Of a DNA stretch of 64,000 nucleotides, positions 1 through 9,755 are shown in pieces. Where the stretch lies: positions 4,050,607 to 4,114,606 of the forward strand of contig CM077834.1 in the NCBI GenBank assembly GCA_039720395.1, written 5' to 3'. The notes under the pieces were generated by a model. It was not told the DNA's origin. It searched no databases and saw only the letters and a program-made list of their open reading frames with translations. The DNA is from Liquidambar formosana. Taxonomy: Eukaryota > Streptophyta > Magnoliopsida > Saxifragales > Altingiaceae. Within the stretch, counting starts at the first letter, position 1, and the number at the start of each line of letters is the position of its first letter. A program made the translations under genes and the position numbers.

Positions 1-978
1 CATAGAAGTTTTAAGTGACAAAAAACTGGTCTTACGTGATAAATTTATAAACTTTCACACATGATATATTTGATTTCAGATAATTAAATGTTTATCTAAA
101 CTATGTATGCTTTCAAAAACATTCATGATAAAAGTTGTAATGAATTACACAACTTCCAATCCTATTCACCATCCATGAAAACTTGAAACAGAAAGGGGGA
201 GGGATTCTCATGAAAAGCTAAACGAAACTATATGTTTGTGACATCTAATTACATCTAAACACTTTATTAAGCACTAATAAGCAGTGTTCCAACAAGCAAG
301 ACATTGATGAAAATTTCATATCTAAGCTCCTATAAGCATGTAAAATGGAATTTAAGTATTTTACACAAAAATTACAGTACATTGGATCTGCCTCACAAAT
401 TCTGTAAGAGAGAACCCATCAATCCTTCTAACCATGCAGTTACATGTTAATCACCTTCTTACCAGTTTGAACAAAACAAGTCTCCAACCACTTCTCACTC
501 TCATACTCATTGTTGGGTTCTGTAAAAAATTCTCAACAATTTCCCCACTAAATCCTGAATTCTGATTTTATTTAAGTGACATAATTTCTTAATCCCAAAT
601 AAAAGGAGCCATCACCACAAATAATAATAACCTCAAACAATTTTTCCACAAAATTATCTAACATCATGAAACAGCAAATTAACATGTTTCAAATTTAATT
701 CTATGGAGGGTAAAATTATGTTCCATTTAATTGGTAAGAAAATGTAGGATAAGGATAAAATATCAAAACTATAAATCTCACTTTTCAGTCCCAAAAAACC
801 AAAATGAAAATAAAGCATACTACACATAATAAACTATTAAAAGGATTAAAATTTATACTGTATTATTCACAAAAACCCTAATAAAACCCCAAAACGCACA
901 AAATCAAAGAAACCTTAAAACCCTAATAAAACCCTAGCTGAAATGTAACGAAAAAATAAGCTTTTTTGGACGCCGTAC

Positions 979-1122
979 CTTGTTCGGAGAGTCACGGAGA
1001 GGGTGAAAATGATTGGAGAGAATCGAGGACTGGTTGTGCTGTGAAGCAGAGAGGAGTAAGGAGGTTCGGCCGCGAGCCGAGACGGCCCTGGGGATTCGTG
1101 ATAAAACCCTAGACACGAACAT
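979..1122 (-). CDS. Mitochondrial GrpE-like gene, first exon (copy A), gene exits left
   Basis: This exon encodes 48 residues starting MFVSRVLSRIPRAVSA and ending RDSPNK, followed directly by a GTACG splice donor (intron starts at 978). The N-terminus is rich in Arg, Ser and Leu with no acidic residue in its first 40 positions, typical of a mitochondrial presequence. It resembles the start of plant mitochondrial GrpE (Mge1-type) proteins, the nucleotide-exchange factors of matrix Hsp70. The same exon, also 48 codons with the same donor, recurs at 7290-7433, and there it is followed by a recognisable GrpE exon 2. Sequence downstream of the donor (about 780-970) matches intron 1 of that second copy. 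Exon 2 is not found in positions 1-978, so the body of the gene should lie left of the window. No defect is visible, so this may be the working copy. Family assignment is from recall of the family and from the second copy, not a search. Confidence 0.6.
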
Positions 1123-1356
1123 CGCTGTGGAAGATTGGGAGGGGCAGAACGAGGGGAGAACCGGTAGTTTATAGAGGAAGAGAAAGGGGTTAATGGTGAT
1201 TGATAAGAGAGAAAATGAGAGAGAAACGTACGGAAAATAGAGGGAAAAAATGGAGGCTTGGACAGAAAGAAAGGCAAGCAACTAAAAATGGAAGGCGGGG
1301 TGATATTTTTCGGTTGACGAAAGTGACCCTCAATCAAGGTTTTATGAATATTATTA

Positions 1357-1567
1357 GGATTTTATTAACGTATGCCCTAAAGACACATATTAAACTGTAA
1401 TTAATAACTCAATAAAAAAATATGTTTTTACAGTTTTTTAAGTATTTTTACTTTTCTTCTATACAACTTTCACATATTTCAATGCATTTTCATCATTTCC
1501 AATATAATGATTGGATTATTAATTGCAACTTAACATATGCTCTTAAGACACCCCGTTAAGAAAACTC
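1357..1567. mobile_element. Mutator-type MITE, copy 1, with exact 9-bp target duplication
   Basis: A 211-bp element flanked by ATATTATTA on both sides (1348-1356 and 1568-1576). Ends are imperfect inverted repeats (GGATTTTATTAACG against GAGTTTTCTTAACG). A 9-bp duplication is the signature of Mutator-superfamily transposition. No coding capacity. Related copies lie at 1977-2185 and 40114-40340. It sits about 235 bp upstream of the copy A start codon, so it is probably in that promoter region. Confidence 0.75.
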
Positions 1568-1976
1568 ATATTATTATTGTTATTTTTTATTTATTTATCT
1601 TTATTTTTATTTTTAATACGAGTATTTAGGCCTTCACTCCAAGCAATCCCTTCTGTTCCACATACATAGTAGACCTTACTACTCATTTTAGATCAGTTAA
1701 TATTTAAGATAAATTTAGTAGATAATTAAACTTCATTTAAAAATGAAAAACTGAACAACATCGTTTTAGATCTTTTGAATTTTTTTATTATTAAAAATTA
1801 AAAACATTTTAAACCATACTTTCATCCAACTTTGAGTTTGTATTAATCCTTTAATTATCCATGTCCCAATACTTACATAGACAATGATGACTATAAAATA
1901 ATAAAATAATAATTTTTGGAGAGCACACATAGACTTGACCGAATTAACCAAAGAAGACCATCTTTTGATTTTGTTA

Positions 1977-2185
1977 GGGTTTTCTTAACATGTCCCATAA
2001 GGGCACATGTTAAGCTGCAATTAATAACCTAATTATTGTATGAAAAAAAAAAAATGTTTTCACAGTTTTCAAAACTTTTTTACATTTTTCAAAGCAACTT
2101 TTACAATTTATAATGTATTTTCATCATTTTCAATGCAATAATTGGATCATTAATTACAATTTAACATGCCACACTAAGAAATCTC
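1977..2185. mobile_element. Mutator-type MITE, copy 2
   Basis: Same family as 1357-1567: the left end reads GGGTTTTCTTAACATG and the right end, reverse-complemented, GAGATTTCTTAGTGTGG. The interior shares the motif around TTTTCATCATTTTCAATGCA. The target duplication is no longer recognisable. Confidence 0.65.
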
Positions 2186-2699
2186 TTTATTTTATTAGGT
2201 TTAGCTTAATCTATACTATCTATAAAAGGTTGAATTTTATAAAAACTTTTGAACAACCAATATACCCTTATTTTAAAAACAAAAAAAAGAAAATTACATA
2301 TCTACCCTTTTTTTAATTGAAACACATAGTAAACATTCTTTTTATTTGGTAACAAATGAAAGTTAGATTTTAACTCAAACTCTTAACAAATTAAAGTTAC
2401 CTTCTTACTCAAATTCTTTTTCTTAAAGCAACTATCAAGTTGCATGATAATATATATGAATATAAACTCTTTAAATATTCTGTTTGATGAAGGAAAAAAA
2501 ATTCTAAATGTATATCTAAAAGTTTTAAATCTTTTGTTGACAATTTTGATTACAAAATTTTTTAAAAAAAAAAAATGTACTTTTGAATTTTAAACTTTAT
2601 CTTTCATGAAAAAAATATAAAATCTTTATGTATTTATTATTTTGTATAACTAATAGTATTTAAAAATATTCAAGTACAATGCACATGTGTTATATATCT

Positions 2700-3430
2700 A
2701 GTAGTTTCAAAAAAGATAGGCTCCTATAGAAATTATATTTTCAGGGGGTAGTATCGTCCAATTGTTTAATGAAAGACCCCCATTTTAAGTTGGGTTACAC
2801 ATTCGATCGGGTTGTGGCTTTAGAAGCGTCTAGAAGAACCTTTCGGTGTGGGTCTAGCTGCATCGCACAAATTTATGCGGGTGATTTGCCAAAGCAACTC
2901 TCCATCCAATTTAACTCAATGGTTCCAGGATGTTAAACAAAATAAGTATGTTTCCATTCACGAAACCGGAGAAAAGAAGCTACACGCAAAAGCAAAGTAA
3001 AGTGCGCGCTAAAACTTAAGCTATGTGCATTTCTAGCGTTGGTAGTCTTACCGTAGAAAGCAACTTGGTAGGTCAGACAGACTAACCTGTGGGCGGTCCT
3101 CTGTACTTTTGTGGTATCGCTAGCCTAGCGGTGTGAGATGAAGGGTTGGGTTCTAGTGGCGTACCGCTAAAACAGTACCCTTCCCCAAGGCTCCTTCACA
3201 CAAGCATAACTGCTTCAATAACGAAAGAAACCGCGCACACAATGGAAGTCTACCTAAGCTTTTTAGCTAGGTCAGTCATAGGGTTATTTCCAGTCTAGAA
3301 CGACTATAGCACTAACCAACTTGCCATTGATTACAACATCGACCTTTGAATCGTGTCATCCATGGCGAGTGGTACTTCCGTCCGCCAATCAAGGCTAGTG
3401 GAGCGAGTCGAGTGGTAGCTAGCCCAAAAC
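2700..3430. other. GC-richer block of unknown origin
   Basis: Base composition is visibly richer in G and C than the flanks, without long A/T runs and without a long reading frame. Positions about 2773-2850 align by eye with 7561-7640, immediately upstream of the second GrpE copy, so at least that part belongs to the local tandem duplication. The rest could be old promoter or transcribed sequence, a decayed retroelement, or an insertion of organelle DNA; sequence alone does not decide. Confidence 0.35.
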
Positions 3431-5239
3431 ATCTTTTTAAAGAATAGTCAGTAGATTTTCTAGATTTTTTATATTGAGGTCAAGGTTCAAAATTTTAAGC
3501 TCATTCTTTCTAGAGGCAGAGATATGTCGATGACATAATGGTTTAGTATCGTTCTCCTCATTTTGTTAAGGGAGCCATTTAAGATTCAAATTTATGAAAA
3601 AACATTGATTATAATTTATGAAGAAACATTGTCATCAAAGAGGAGATGGGAGAGATTTCACCCAACTTTGAAACCTGTGATTTGCATCCATGACATATTA
3701 TATTGCCAAAATGTTTCTTCAAAATTTGACATTTGTAATAACTGACTGTTACACTTAATATTACAAGAAAAATATTAAATCATATTGTGGGAGGAAAAAT
3801 ATAAAATCATATTGTGGGAGAAAAAAAATAAAATCATGTTGTGGGAAAAATGAACAGATTAACCCAAGACACATTTCATGTTTAAAATGGCTTTCATTTT
3901 TTTACCAAGGATTTTGACTATGTCTGAGGATTGGTCCGACTGAAAATCTAGATACCTTGTTAACACAATAGGGAGTAAGTCACTAAGTCAAGTCATAACC
4001 ATATGATTAATAATTTACAACTATGGAGCCTGCAATAGATTTAGACAAAAGAAATTGTAATTTTCTCTTTTCAAGCTTTGATTTCACTGCAAATCGCCAC
4101 AATAATCGCATACAAAGAGAAAAAAAGGGAGAGAGAGAGAGAGAGGAAAAGAAAGAAAGAAAGAAAATATTTGTTTTATTTGTACACGTACACAATGCAC
4201 GTATCTGGAAATTTCCAGTCTTCCGCTCTTGTTCAACAATCACAATTATCAAAGCCTCCATTTTCCCATCCTCCATGATCACCACCGTTGCCGTGCCCTT
4301 GTTCGAAGATCCAGTTGCCTCAAAATAAAAACACAAACATTCAGTCCAAATAAAACCCCACAAAAATTTACACCCAATTTGATGAGTGGATGATGCGTTC
4401 AACTCCCTCATTATGAAGAAGAAGAAGAAGAAGAAGAAGAAGAAGAGAGAAGGATAGAGAGAGACATATCTATGAGTGGTATTAGCTATTTTTTTGCTAC
4501 TTTAGTTAGCAAAATGATATTTTTTAAAATAACTAACTAACTATCCAAATGGTTACTCCAAAGGTACTAGTTATTTTTTAGCTATTTCAAAATTTTTATT
4601 AATAATATTTTTTTTTTTAATCATTTGGAGGAGAGATAAAAAGGGAATGATGCATAAAGATAGGATTAGTGTCACTTTTTTAACCAAAAATAGTTTAACT
4701 AGTGAATGTTTGCTAGCTAAATGTAATTAGTCGAAATAAAAATAGCTAAAATAACTAGCCATATAGCTAGCCCAAGGGTAGATGCACTAGCATGCTTATA
4801 GTGGCAAGTGCAACCATGCAACCACTCAACCTTCTTGTTTTGGTGTTTTTTTTTTTTTTTTTTTTTTTATATTTATTTAAATTTTACACTAGTGACCTTT
4901 GCTTTCTCGATTTTCTTAGTGCTGTTTGTGTAGTTGGTATGAAAATTTATAATAAACCTTTTGTTTTGGTATATAAACTTTTTGAAATTATTACTTTTTT
5001 GAATTTTGGAGGTTAAGTTAGTGAAAGTTCATTTTTATAAATTATATAAAGTTAAAATTTAGTTTGTAAATAAATTCTTATATGCAACCACTGAAAAAAT
5101 ATCTTGGATCCGCCTTTGAGCTAGCCCCTTAGAGAAGGAAAAAAATGCTTTGACTAACTAAAATAGTTAAGAAGGGTTAGATAGCTAACCCATTGGAGAT
5201 GCTCTAATAATACTAATGGTGGGAGATCAACCCATTGAG

Positions 5240-5700
5240 CTAGATTTACTATGAGCTGCAGAATTAGCCTTTCTTGGAATTGATCTCACATTCTAGCATA
5301 CAAAAAAACCAGCAAGAAGATAGGATCTGGCATCCATGGACAAAGGAGAGCACTCCCATGGAGGCTTGAGGTTCCAATCAGCAAGCGGCCAGGGCTAGCA
5401 AGGCAGGCTGCCTTTGCCTCCCCAGACAGCAGGGTCAAGAGGTAATCTAAAAGCAGTCCAGGCATGAATGGAACTCACCCTTGTGATCCCTAGCAGTGGC
5501 ACTTAGAACTGAAAAGTTGGGAATTGATAAGGGCGACCCCACACGACTTTTCTCAGAGGGCCTGAATGCCAATGGGGACAGTCTGGATGCAACCGGACTC
5601 TCGCGAAACTCTCAAAGGAAAGTCACCCCTCTTTACGCATTCATCTTGGCAGTAAGATTGGAGAATTTTGGTCCAAGGATATAAAAAATTCGTTATCTAT
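5240..5700. other. GC-richer segment, unassigned
   Basis: About 450 bp of complex, GC-richer sequence in an AT-rich surround. The longest open frame (plus strand, 5496-5684, 62 codons) has no family that I recognise. Origin unknown; organelle-derived DNA or a decayed exon are both possible. Confidence 0.3.
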
Positions 5701-6270
5701 ACCATCATATGAAGAGATCCACTTTATGGGATACTCACAATTCTGTTCTTAAAAGGCTCTTTAGGCTCCTTTTTCAATCTTCTTCAAAATGCAAAAACAA
5801 AAATTACCAACACTGTTTGGGACAACCCACATATGCAAGTACTCGGAAGAATCATATCATGCGCACGCACTGTGTGAGCCCTGTCAGGATGAAACAACAG
5901 CAGCAAACCAAGATATGCCGAAATTCCTTGCGGCCAGTGCATAGCTTCTTTCACTTTTCTTGACATCTTCCAATTCTGCTTGCAATTTCCCGATCTCTCT
6001 GCACTTCATTTTCAAAAGTTCTTCCTTCTCCGCCACAAGTTTCAACATATCATCCATGGAAAGTTCCTGTTTTGAATATGAATCATTGTTCTCTGCAGTA
6101 GGTGGAGGGGATGAAAATGAAGAGAACCCAAATCTTGGAGAGGTGGAGGCATGAAGGGCCGAAAGATGAAACAGAGACACCTTCCTTGTGGCCAGCTGGA
6201 AAAAGAATAACTGCATGTTTAAGTCACTAATACAGTAATACTACCAAATTTCACTCCAAAAAGTTATTAA

Positions 6271-6576
6271 GGGGTCCGGTTGGGCATCCCAATGGAAATT
6301 AGACAATTCTAATGTATTTTATATGGTATTAAAGGCACAAAATCATTACCTTAAATGAAAAAATTCAAGAGAATAATGGCTATCATCACAAATGAGAGTA
6401 AAAATATAAAAATAGTGGCATTTCACGAATCTCTAAAAATTGATCACATAATATCACCTACAGTGATCTACAATTTTTTTAAATGGGTCTCATCCAATGT
6501 ATTAGATTTGTTCCTACAATACGATGTAAAATGTAGCGTAATGGTTTAATTTCCATTTGGAGAACCAAACGGCCCT
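6271..6576. mobile_element. MITE in intron 1 of GrpE copy B
   Basis: A 306-bp element with long imperfect terminal inverted repeats. The left end starts GGGGTCCGGTTGGGC and reaches AATGGAAATTA. The right end, reverse-complemented, starts AGGGCCGTTTGGTT and reaches AAATGGAAATTA. This end type is common in non-autonomous hAT or Harbinger elements. No clear target duplication. Internal sequence resembles 32190-32370 inside an EHD1 intron. Confidence 0.6.
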
Positions 6577-6700
6577 GAAACAACCATTATTTGTCTTATT
6601 TTAATTTAGAAAAAGAAGGTAATACAGTGATGAATCAATGCTAAATTGTGAAAAGCGAAATGAACTTGTTTCAATGATACGCAAATTAAGAATTATGTAC

Positions 6701-6962
6701 TGTTTGGTTAGTGAAAAAAAATGCAGGATAGAATTAAAAAATCAACACTTTAAATCCTAAGATTTCTTGATAATGATAGAAATTAAACAATGACCTCAAC
6801 TCAACCGTGCCGAATATACAAATGTGGACTAGTTGAACTGTTAAGGCGAGTTTTACCCTCTCTTTTTTTTCTCTTCCGGGAAACCGAAAACATACAATTA
6901 CACACAATTTAAAACCCCATTTCTTTTCTTGACTTTTCCTCAGTTTTCTCAGCAACCAAACA
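6701..6962. mobile_element. hAT-like MITE in intron 1 of GrpE copy B
   Basis: The ends TGTTTGGTTAGTGAAAA and, reverse-complemented, TGTTTGGTTGCTGAGAAAA form an inverted repeat about 260 bp apart. No coding capacity. The superfamily is inferred from the end sequence only. Confidence 0.5.
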
Positions 6963-7718
6963 AGGAGTAAATGTTTTCATCTCCAAGGTATGCATACAAA
7001 CGCACCCTAATCAAATCAAACCAGTACAATCACTAAAAAATTGAAACTCCAACAAATTTGAAGCATTCACAAGCCATAAGAATAAGTACTAAACCCTAAA
7101 ATGAGCTAAAAGCCTAAAACCCAATAAAGAATAATCACTTTTCAGCCCCAAGAAAGTGAAAACTAATCATAATATACATAATACATTTAAACAAATACAC
7201 AGGATTAACACAAAAACCCTTTTAAAACCCCAAAATGCTTAAAATTAGAGATACCTCAAAATTTTCTTTAAAATAAAAATACAGCGTACCTTGTTTGGAG
7301 AGTCGCAGAGAAATTGAAGATAATTGGAGAGGATCGAGGAGTGGTGGTATCGTGCAGGAGAGAGGAGTAAGAGGGTTCGGCAGTGAACCGAGACGGACCC
7401 TGGGATTCGTGACAATACCTTAGACACCGACATCCCTGTAGAAGACTTGGAGGAGAAAGAGGGAGGTAAATGGTGTTCGGTAAGAGAGAATTTGAGAGAA
7501 ACGGAAGGAAAATTAGGGAAAAAGAACAAACTTGGAGGGAAAGAAAGGCATGCAAATATGCAATTTTAAGTCAGGGTTCTCCATTGGTCTTCCGGATTAG
7601 CTCTATAGGCGTTTAGAAGAACCATTTGGGGTGGGGGACTCTGTTGCAAAATTTTGGAGGGTATGATCGAACCAAAAAATCACAAAATCAAATATCAGGA
7701 GGGTCTGTTCCCGCGGAG

Positions 7719-7732
7719 ATATATATATATAT

Positions 7733-7769
<37 letters not shown>
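7719..7769. repeat. Alternating purine-pyrimidine tract (AT, then AC with CGCGCG)
   Basis: About 50 bp of uninterrupted alternating purine-pyrimidine sequence: TA repeats, then CA repeats, a CGCGCG core, then more CA repeats. Such tracts favour left-handed Z-DNA and mutate rapidly in length. It lies about 290 bp upstream of the GrpE copy B first exon. Confidence 0.85.
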
Positions 7770-7932
7770 ATCAAGGGTTTCTTCTTGATCATAACCAGTC
7801 ACCAGTCACCAGGACCAGGACCTTTATCTAATTCCTTCTAAAAAAACCTTTAATAATAAAGATTGCAGGATAAAGGACCACCACAAAGAAAAACTTGAGT
7901 GACAACGTACATAGCATAGTATCAAATATTTC

Positions 7933-8318
7933 TTACTGCTCTTCTTCCCGAGTTTTCCATGCACTTTGCATTTTGTCAAGTTTCATTTCCAATATTTCTA
8001 CTTTAATCCTCCACCACTAGTTTCAACAGCTCATCTGACTCAGAAAATTCACTAGGATTCATAGCTCTTCTCCCTTGTTTGATAGATTGGGCCAGGGAAA
8101 CTAGAACCCTGTTCTTGTGTTTGATCAGGAAATTTTGTGTCACCACTTGGCTTTATAGGCTCAGTGTCTATAGAATCACCATTGTTCTCCGCAGTAGAGC
8201 CATGTTTTTTTCCAGACTGGTTTTCGGAAGGTGGAGGGGATGCAGAGGAAGGAATCCCATATCTTTGAAAGGTGGAGGCGTGAAGGCCCGAAAGATGCAA
8301 CGGAGACAAACTTTGCAT
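7933..8318 (-). pseudogene. GrpE-like exon 2 fragment, copy C, frameshifted
   Basis: From 8318 downward the frame reads SLSPLHLSGLHAS, then QRYGIPSSASPPP, and an acidic linker (STAENNGDSIDTEPIK, DQTQEQGS) like the linker of tree-type mitochondrial GrpE proteins. It stops at 8052. A second frame continues with ESDELLKLVVE, and a third with EILEMKLDKMQSAWK ending at 7933. These pieces are the helix that copy B shows as MLKLVAEKEELLKMK. At least two frame changes are needed, so this is a decayed exon. No matching exon 1 was found upstream, where the nested transposons begin at 8477. Confidence 0.65.
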
Positions 8319-8635
8319 GGACGCATGTCTAGGATCGCATAAACTTGTGGATGCTTATACACTATCAATTTTTATTAAGTTTTTTGAACGTGTGGTGGAA
8401 GGGGGGAACGTGAGTGGAGTTAGGTAGCCAAGTATTGTCCCAAAAATTATTAATTTTTAAAATTTGTTTTTCTTACCTTTTTTTTTTTTTTTTTTTGGTT
8501 TCCCAAGGTGTCCCTAGGCTTAGTGCCCGTTTGGGAACACTTCTCGCCAGCCCAAACGTGCTTCTAGGACCCAAAAGCACGGTTTGAGTCTGTTTTGGTA
8601 AAAAAGTTAAAAGTGATTCTAGACCCCAACGCGCG

Positions 8636-9056
8636 TTGGCCTTGAAGCAAGATGATGGCTGCTTCTCCAAAACGTGGCCAGAACGTGATGCGGGAAGCCA
8701 ATTTTCATTTAATGAATCTTTCAAAATACCAGATACACCCTTAAAATTGAAACATGAAGAAAGGAAATACGCTTTGAATCCCCAAGCATCACAATCAACC
8801 CCCAATCCTAGACTGCCATTTCCATTTTTGCAGAAAGCTCATCTCTTCGTTGTTGAAGCTCAGATGATAGGGATGGCAATTTCGCCCCGATCCATAGGGT
8901 CCCGACTCGATCCATACCCGAATGGGCGGGTATTTTTTATTTTTTTTCGGGTATCGGGTTGGGTATGGGTATAAATTTTTAAAAAATTTCGGGTACGGGT
9001 CGGGTATGGACCCCAACAAGAAAAAACCCGAAGACCCGACCCGACCCGCTATATTT

Positions 9057-9094
<38 letters not shown>

Positions 9095-9755
9095 TACAAT
9101 AAAATATAAATACCTACTTAAACCTATCTTGATATAGGCTTATGGAGTCCATTCGAAGGCTCATTATGTATTTTTATTGTTTTTTAATCTTTATGTTTGT
9201 GTATAATATTTATGTGATCATATTAGGTATGATTTTATTTGAACAAGATCATATTAATTAGGTGCTAAAAACATTTATAAGCTTGGTATATGATTATATG
9301 AATAACATGTAATAGGTGTAAGTAACAAAAAAAATGGAATTTGGGGGAAAAAAATCCTCACAACAGGGCGGTCGGGTATGGGCGGGTCGGGCATGGGTAG
9401 TCCAATAAAACAGTGGATCGGGGATGGGGGTTAATTGTTCATACCCATCGGGTATCGGGTCGGGCATGGGTATAAGAAATTAAAGGTCGGGTCGGGTATG
9501 GGGTAGTGCCGACCCGCATCCGACCCGACCCATTGCCATCCCTATCAGATGATGATGGCTGTCCGGAACTGTGCGTCTATCCTTCAAGCAACTATGCGTC
9601 GCTCTTTCCGGCGAATCTTGCAGCTAAACCTACCCCCTTTCACCCTCTCTCTATTTTCTCATACCAAGCCCCTTTTTCTTCAAATCCTAGATCCTTTATC
9701 TTCCATTTTCTTTCACCATAAGAAATTGACAGCCCACATGGTGGTGGACGGTTGA
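8636..9755 (+). pseudogene. Open frame inside the Harbinger-like element, split by a hAT insertion
   Basis: A plus-strand frame opens with ATG at 8636 and runs through FVVEAQM to the hAT insertion point at 8867. Directly after the insertion (9553) the same frame continues AVRNCASILQATMRRS and ends HMVVDG with a stop at 9753-9755. Without the hAT element and one copy of its 8-bp duplication the frame is continuous for 144 codons. The segment after the junction is Arg/Ser-rich like an organelle presequence. I do not recognise the product. It may be a host exon captured by the element, or a chance frame. Confidence 0.3.
8868..9544. mobile_element. Non-autonomous hAT element with exact 8-bp target duplication
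   Basis: A 677-bp element with 13-bp perfect terminal inverted repeats TAGGGATGGCAAT, flanked by TCAGATGA on both sides (8860-8867 and 9545-9552). Subterminal regions are dense in GGGTCGGGTATGGG-like repeats on one strand and the complement on the other, as in hAT elements where they bind transposase. It includes a TA microsatellite near 9061-9090 and has no coding capacity. The perfect duplication points to fairly recent insertion. Confidence 0.85.

Larger units (their letters stand above)
2186..5883. other. Gene-free stretch left of the second GrpE copy
   Basis: No convincing gene. It contains a GC-richer block (2700-3430), homopurine GA and GAA microsatellites (about 4131-4160 and 4415-4447), a T-run near 4848, a TAGCTA-rich region at 4470-5210 that ends in a GGAGATGCTCT motif like the Harbinger-type MITE at 10398-10969, and a second GC-richer block (5240-5700). 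A short glycine-rich reading frame on the minus strand around 4240-4335 was seen, but it has no supporting gene structure. Confidence 0.5.
5884..7433 (-). pseudogene. Mitochondrial GrpE-like gene, copy B, truncated
   Basis: Exon 1 (7433-7290) encodes 48 residues, MSVSKVLSRIPGSVSV to CDSPNK, with a GTACG donor. Exon 2 starts at 6195 after a TTTTTCCAG acceptor and reads LATRKVSLFHLSALHAS, then FGFSSFSSPPPTAENND, then the GrpE coiled-coil start MDDMLKLVAEKEELLKMK. The frame then diverges and stops at 5884-5886. Joined, it gives about 151 residues: presequence, linker and part of the long helix. The GrpE beta-domain that contacts Hsp70 is missing, and no downstream exon carrying it was found to 1.2 kb. 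Compared with copy C the linker is shortened. The intron holds two MITEs (6271-6576, 6701-6962). It most likely encodes no working exchange factor, but both splice sites and the frame are intact, so a short targeted protein cannot be excluded. Confidence 0.6.

Noticed and set aside
915..1337. 140-codon minus-strand frame overlapping the GrpE exon in another phase
   Set aside because: It is a shifted-frame shadow of the copy A exon and its leader; the GrpE frame has the family match and the splice donor.
4007..4411. 134-codon minus-strand frame and an alternative glycine-rich frame at 4240-4335
   Set aside because: The frame is driven by GA microsatellites, no domain is recognised and no exon structure can be built around it.
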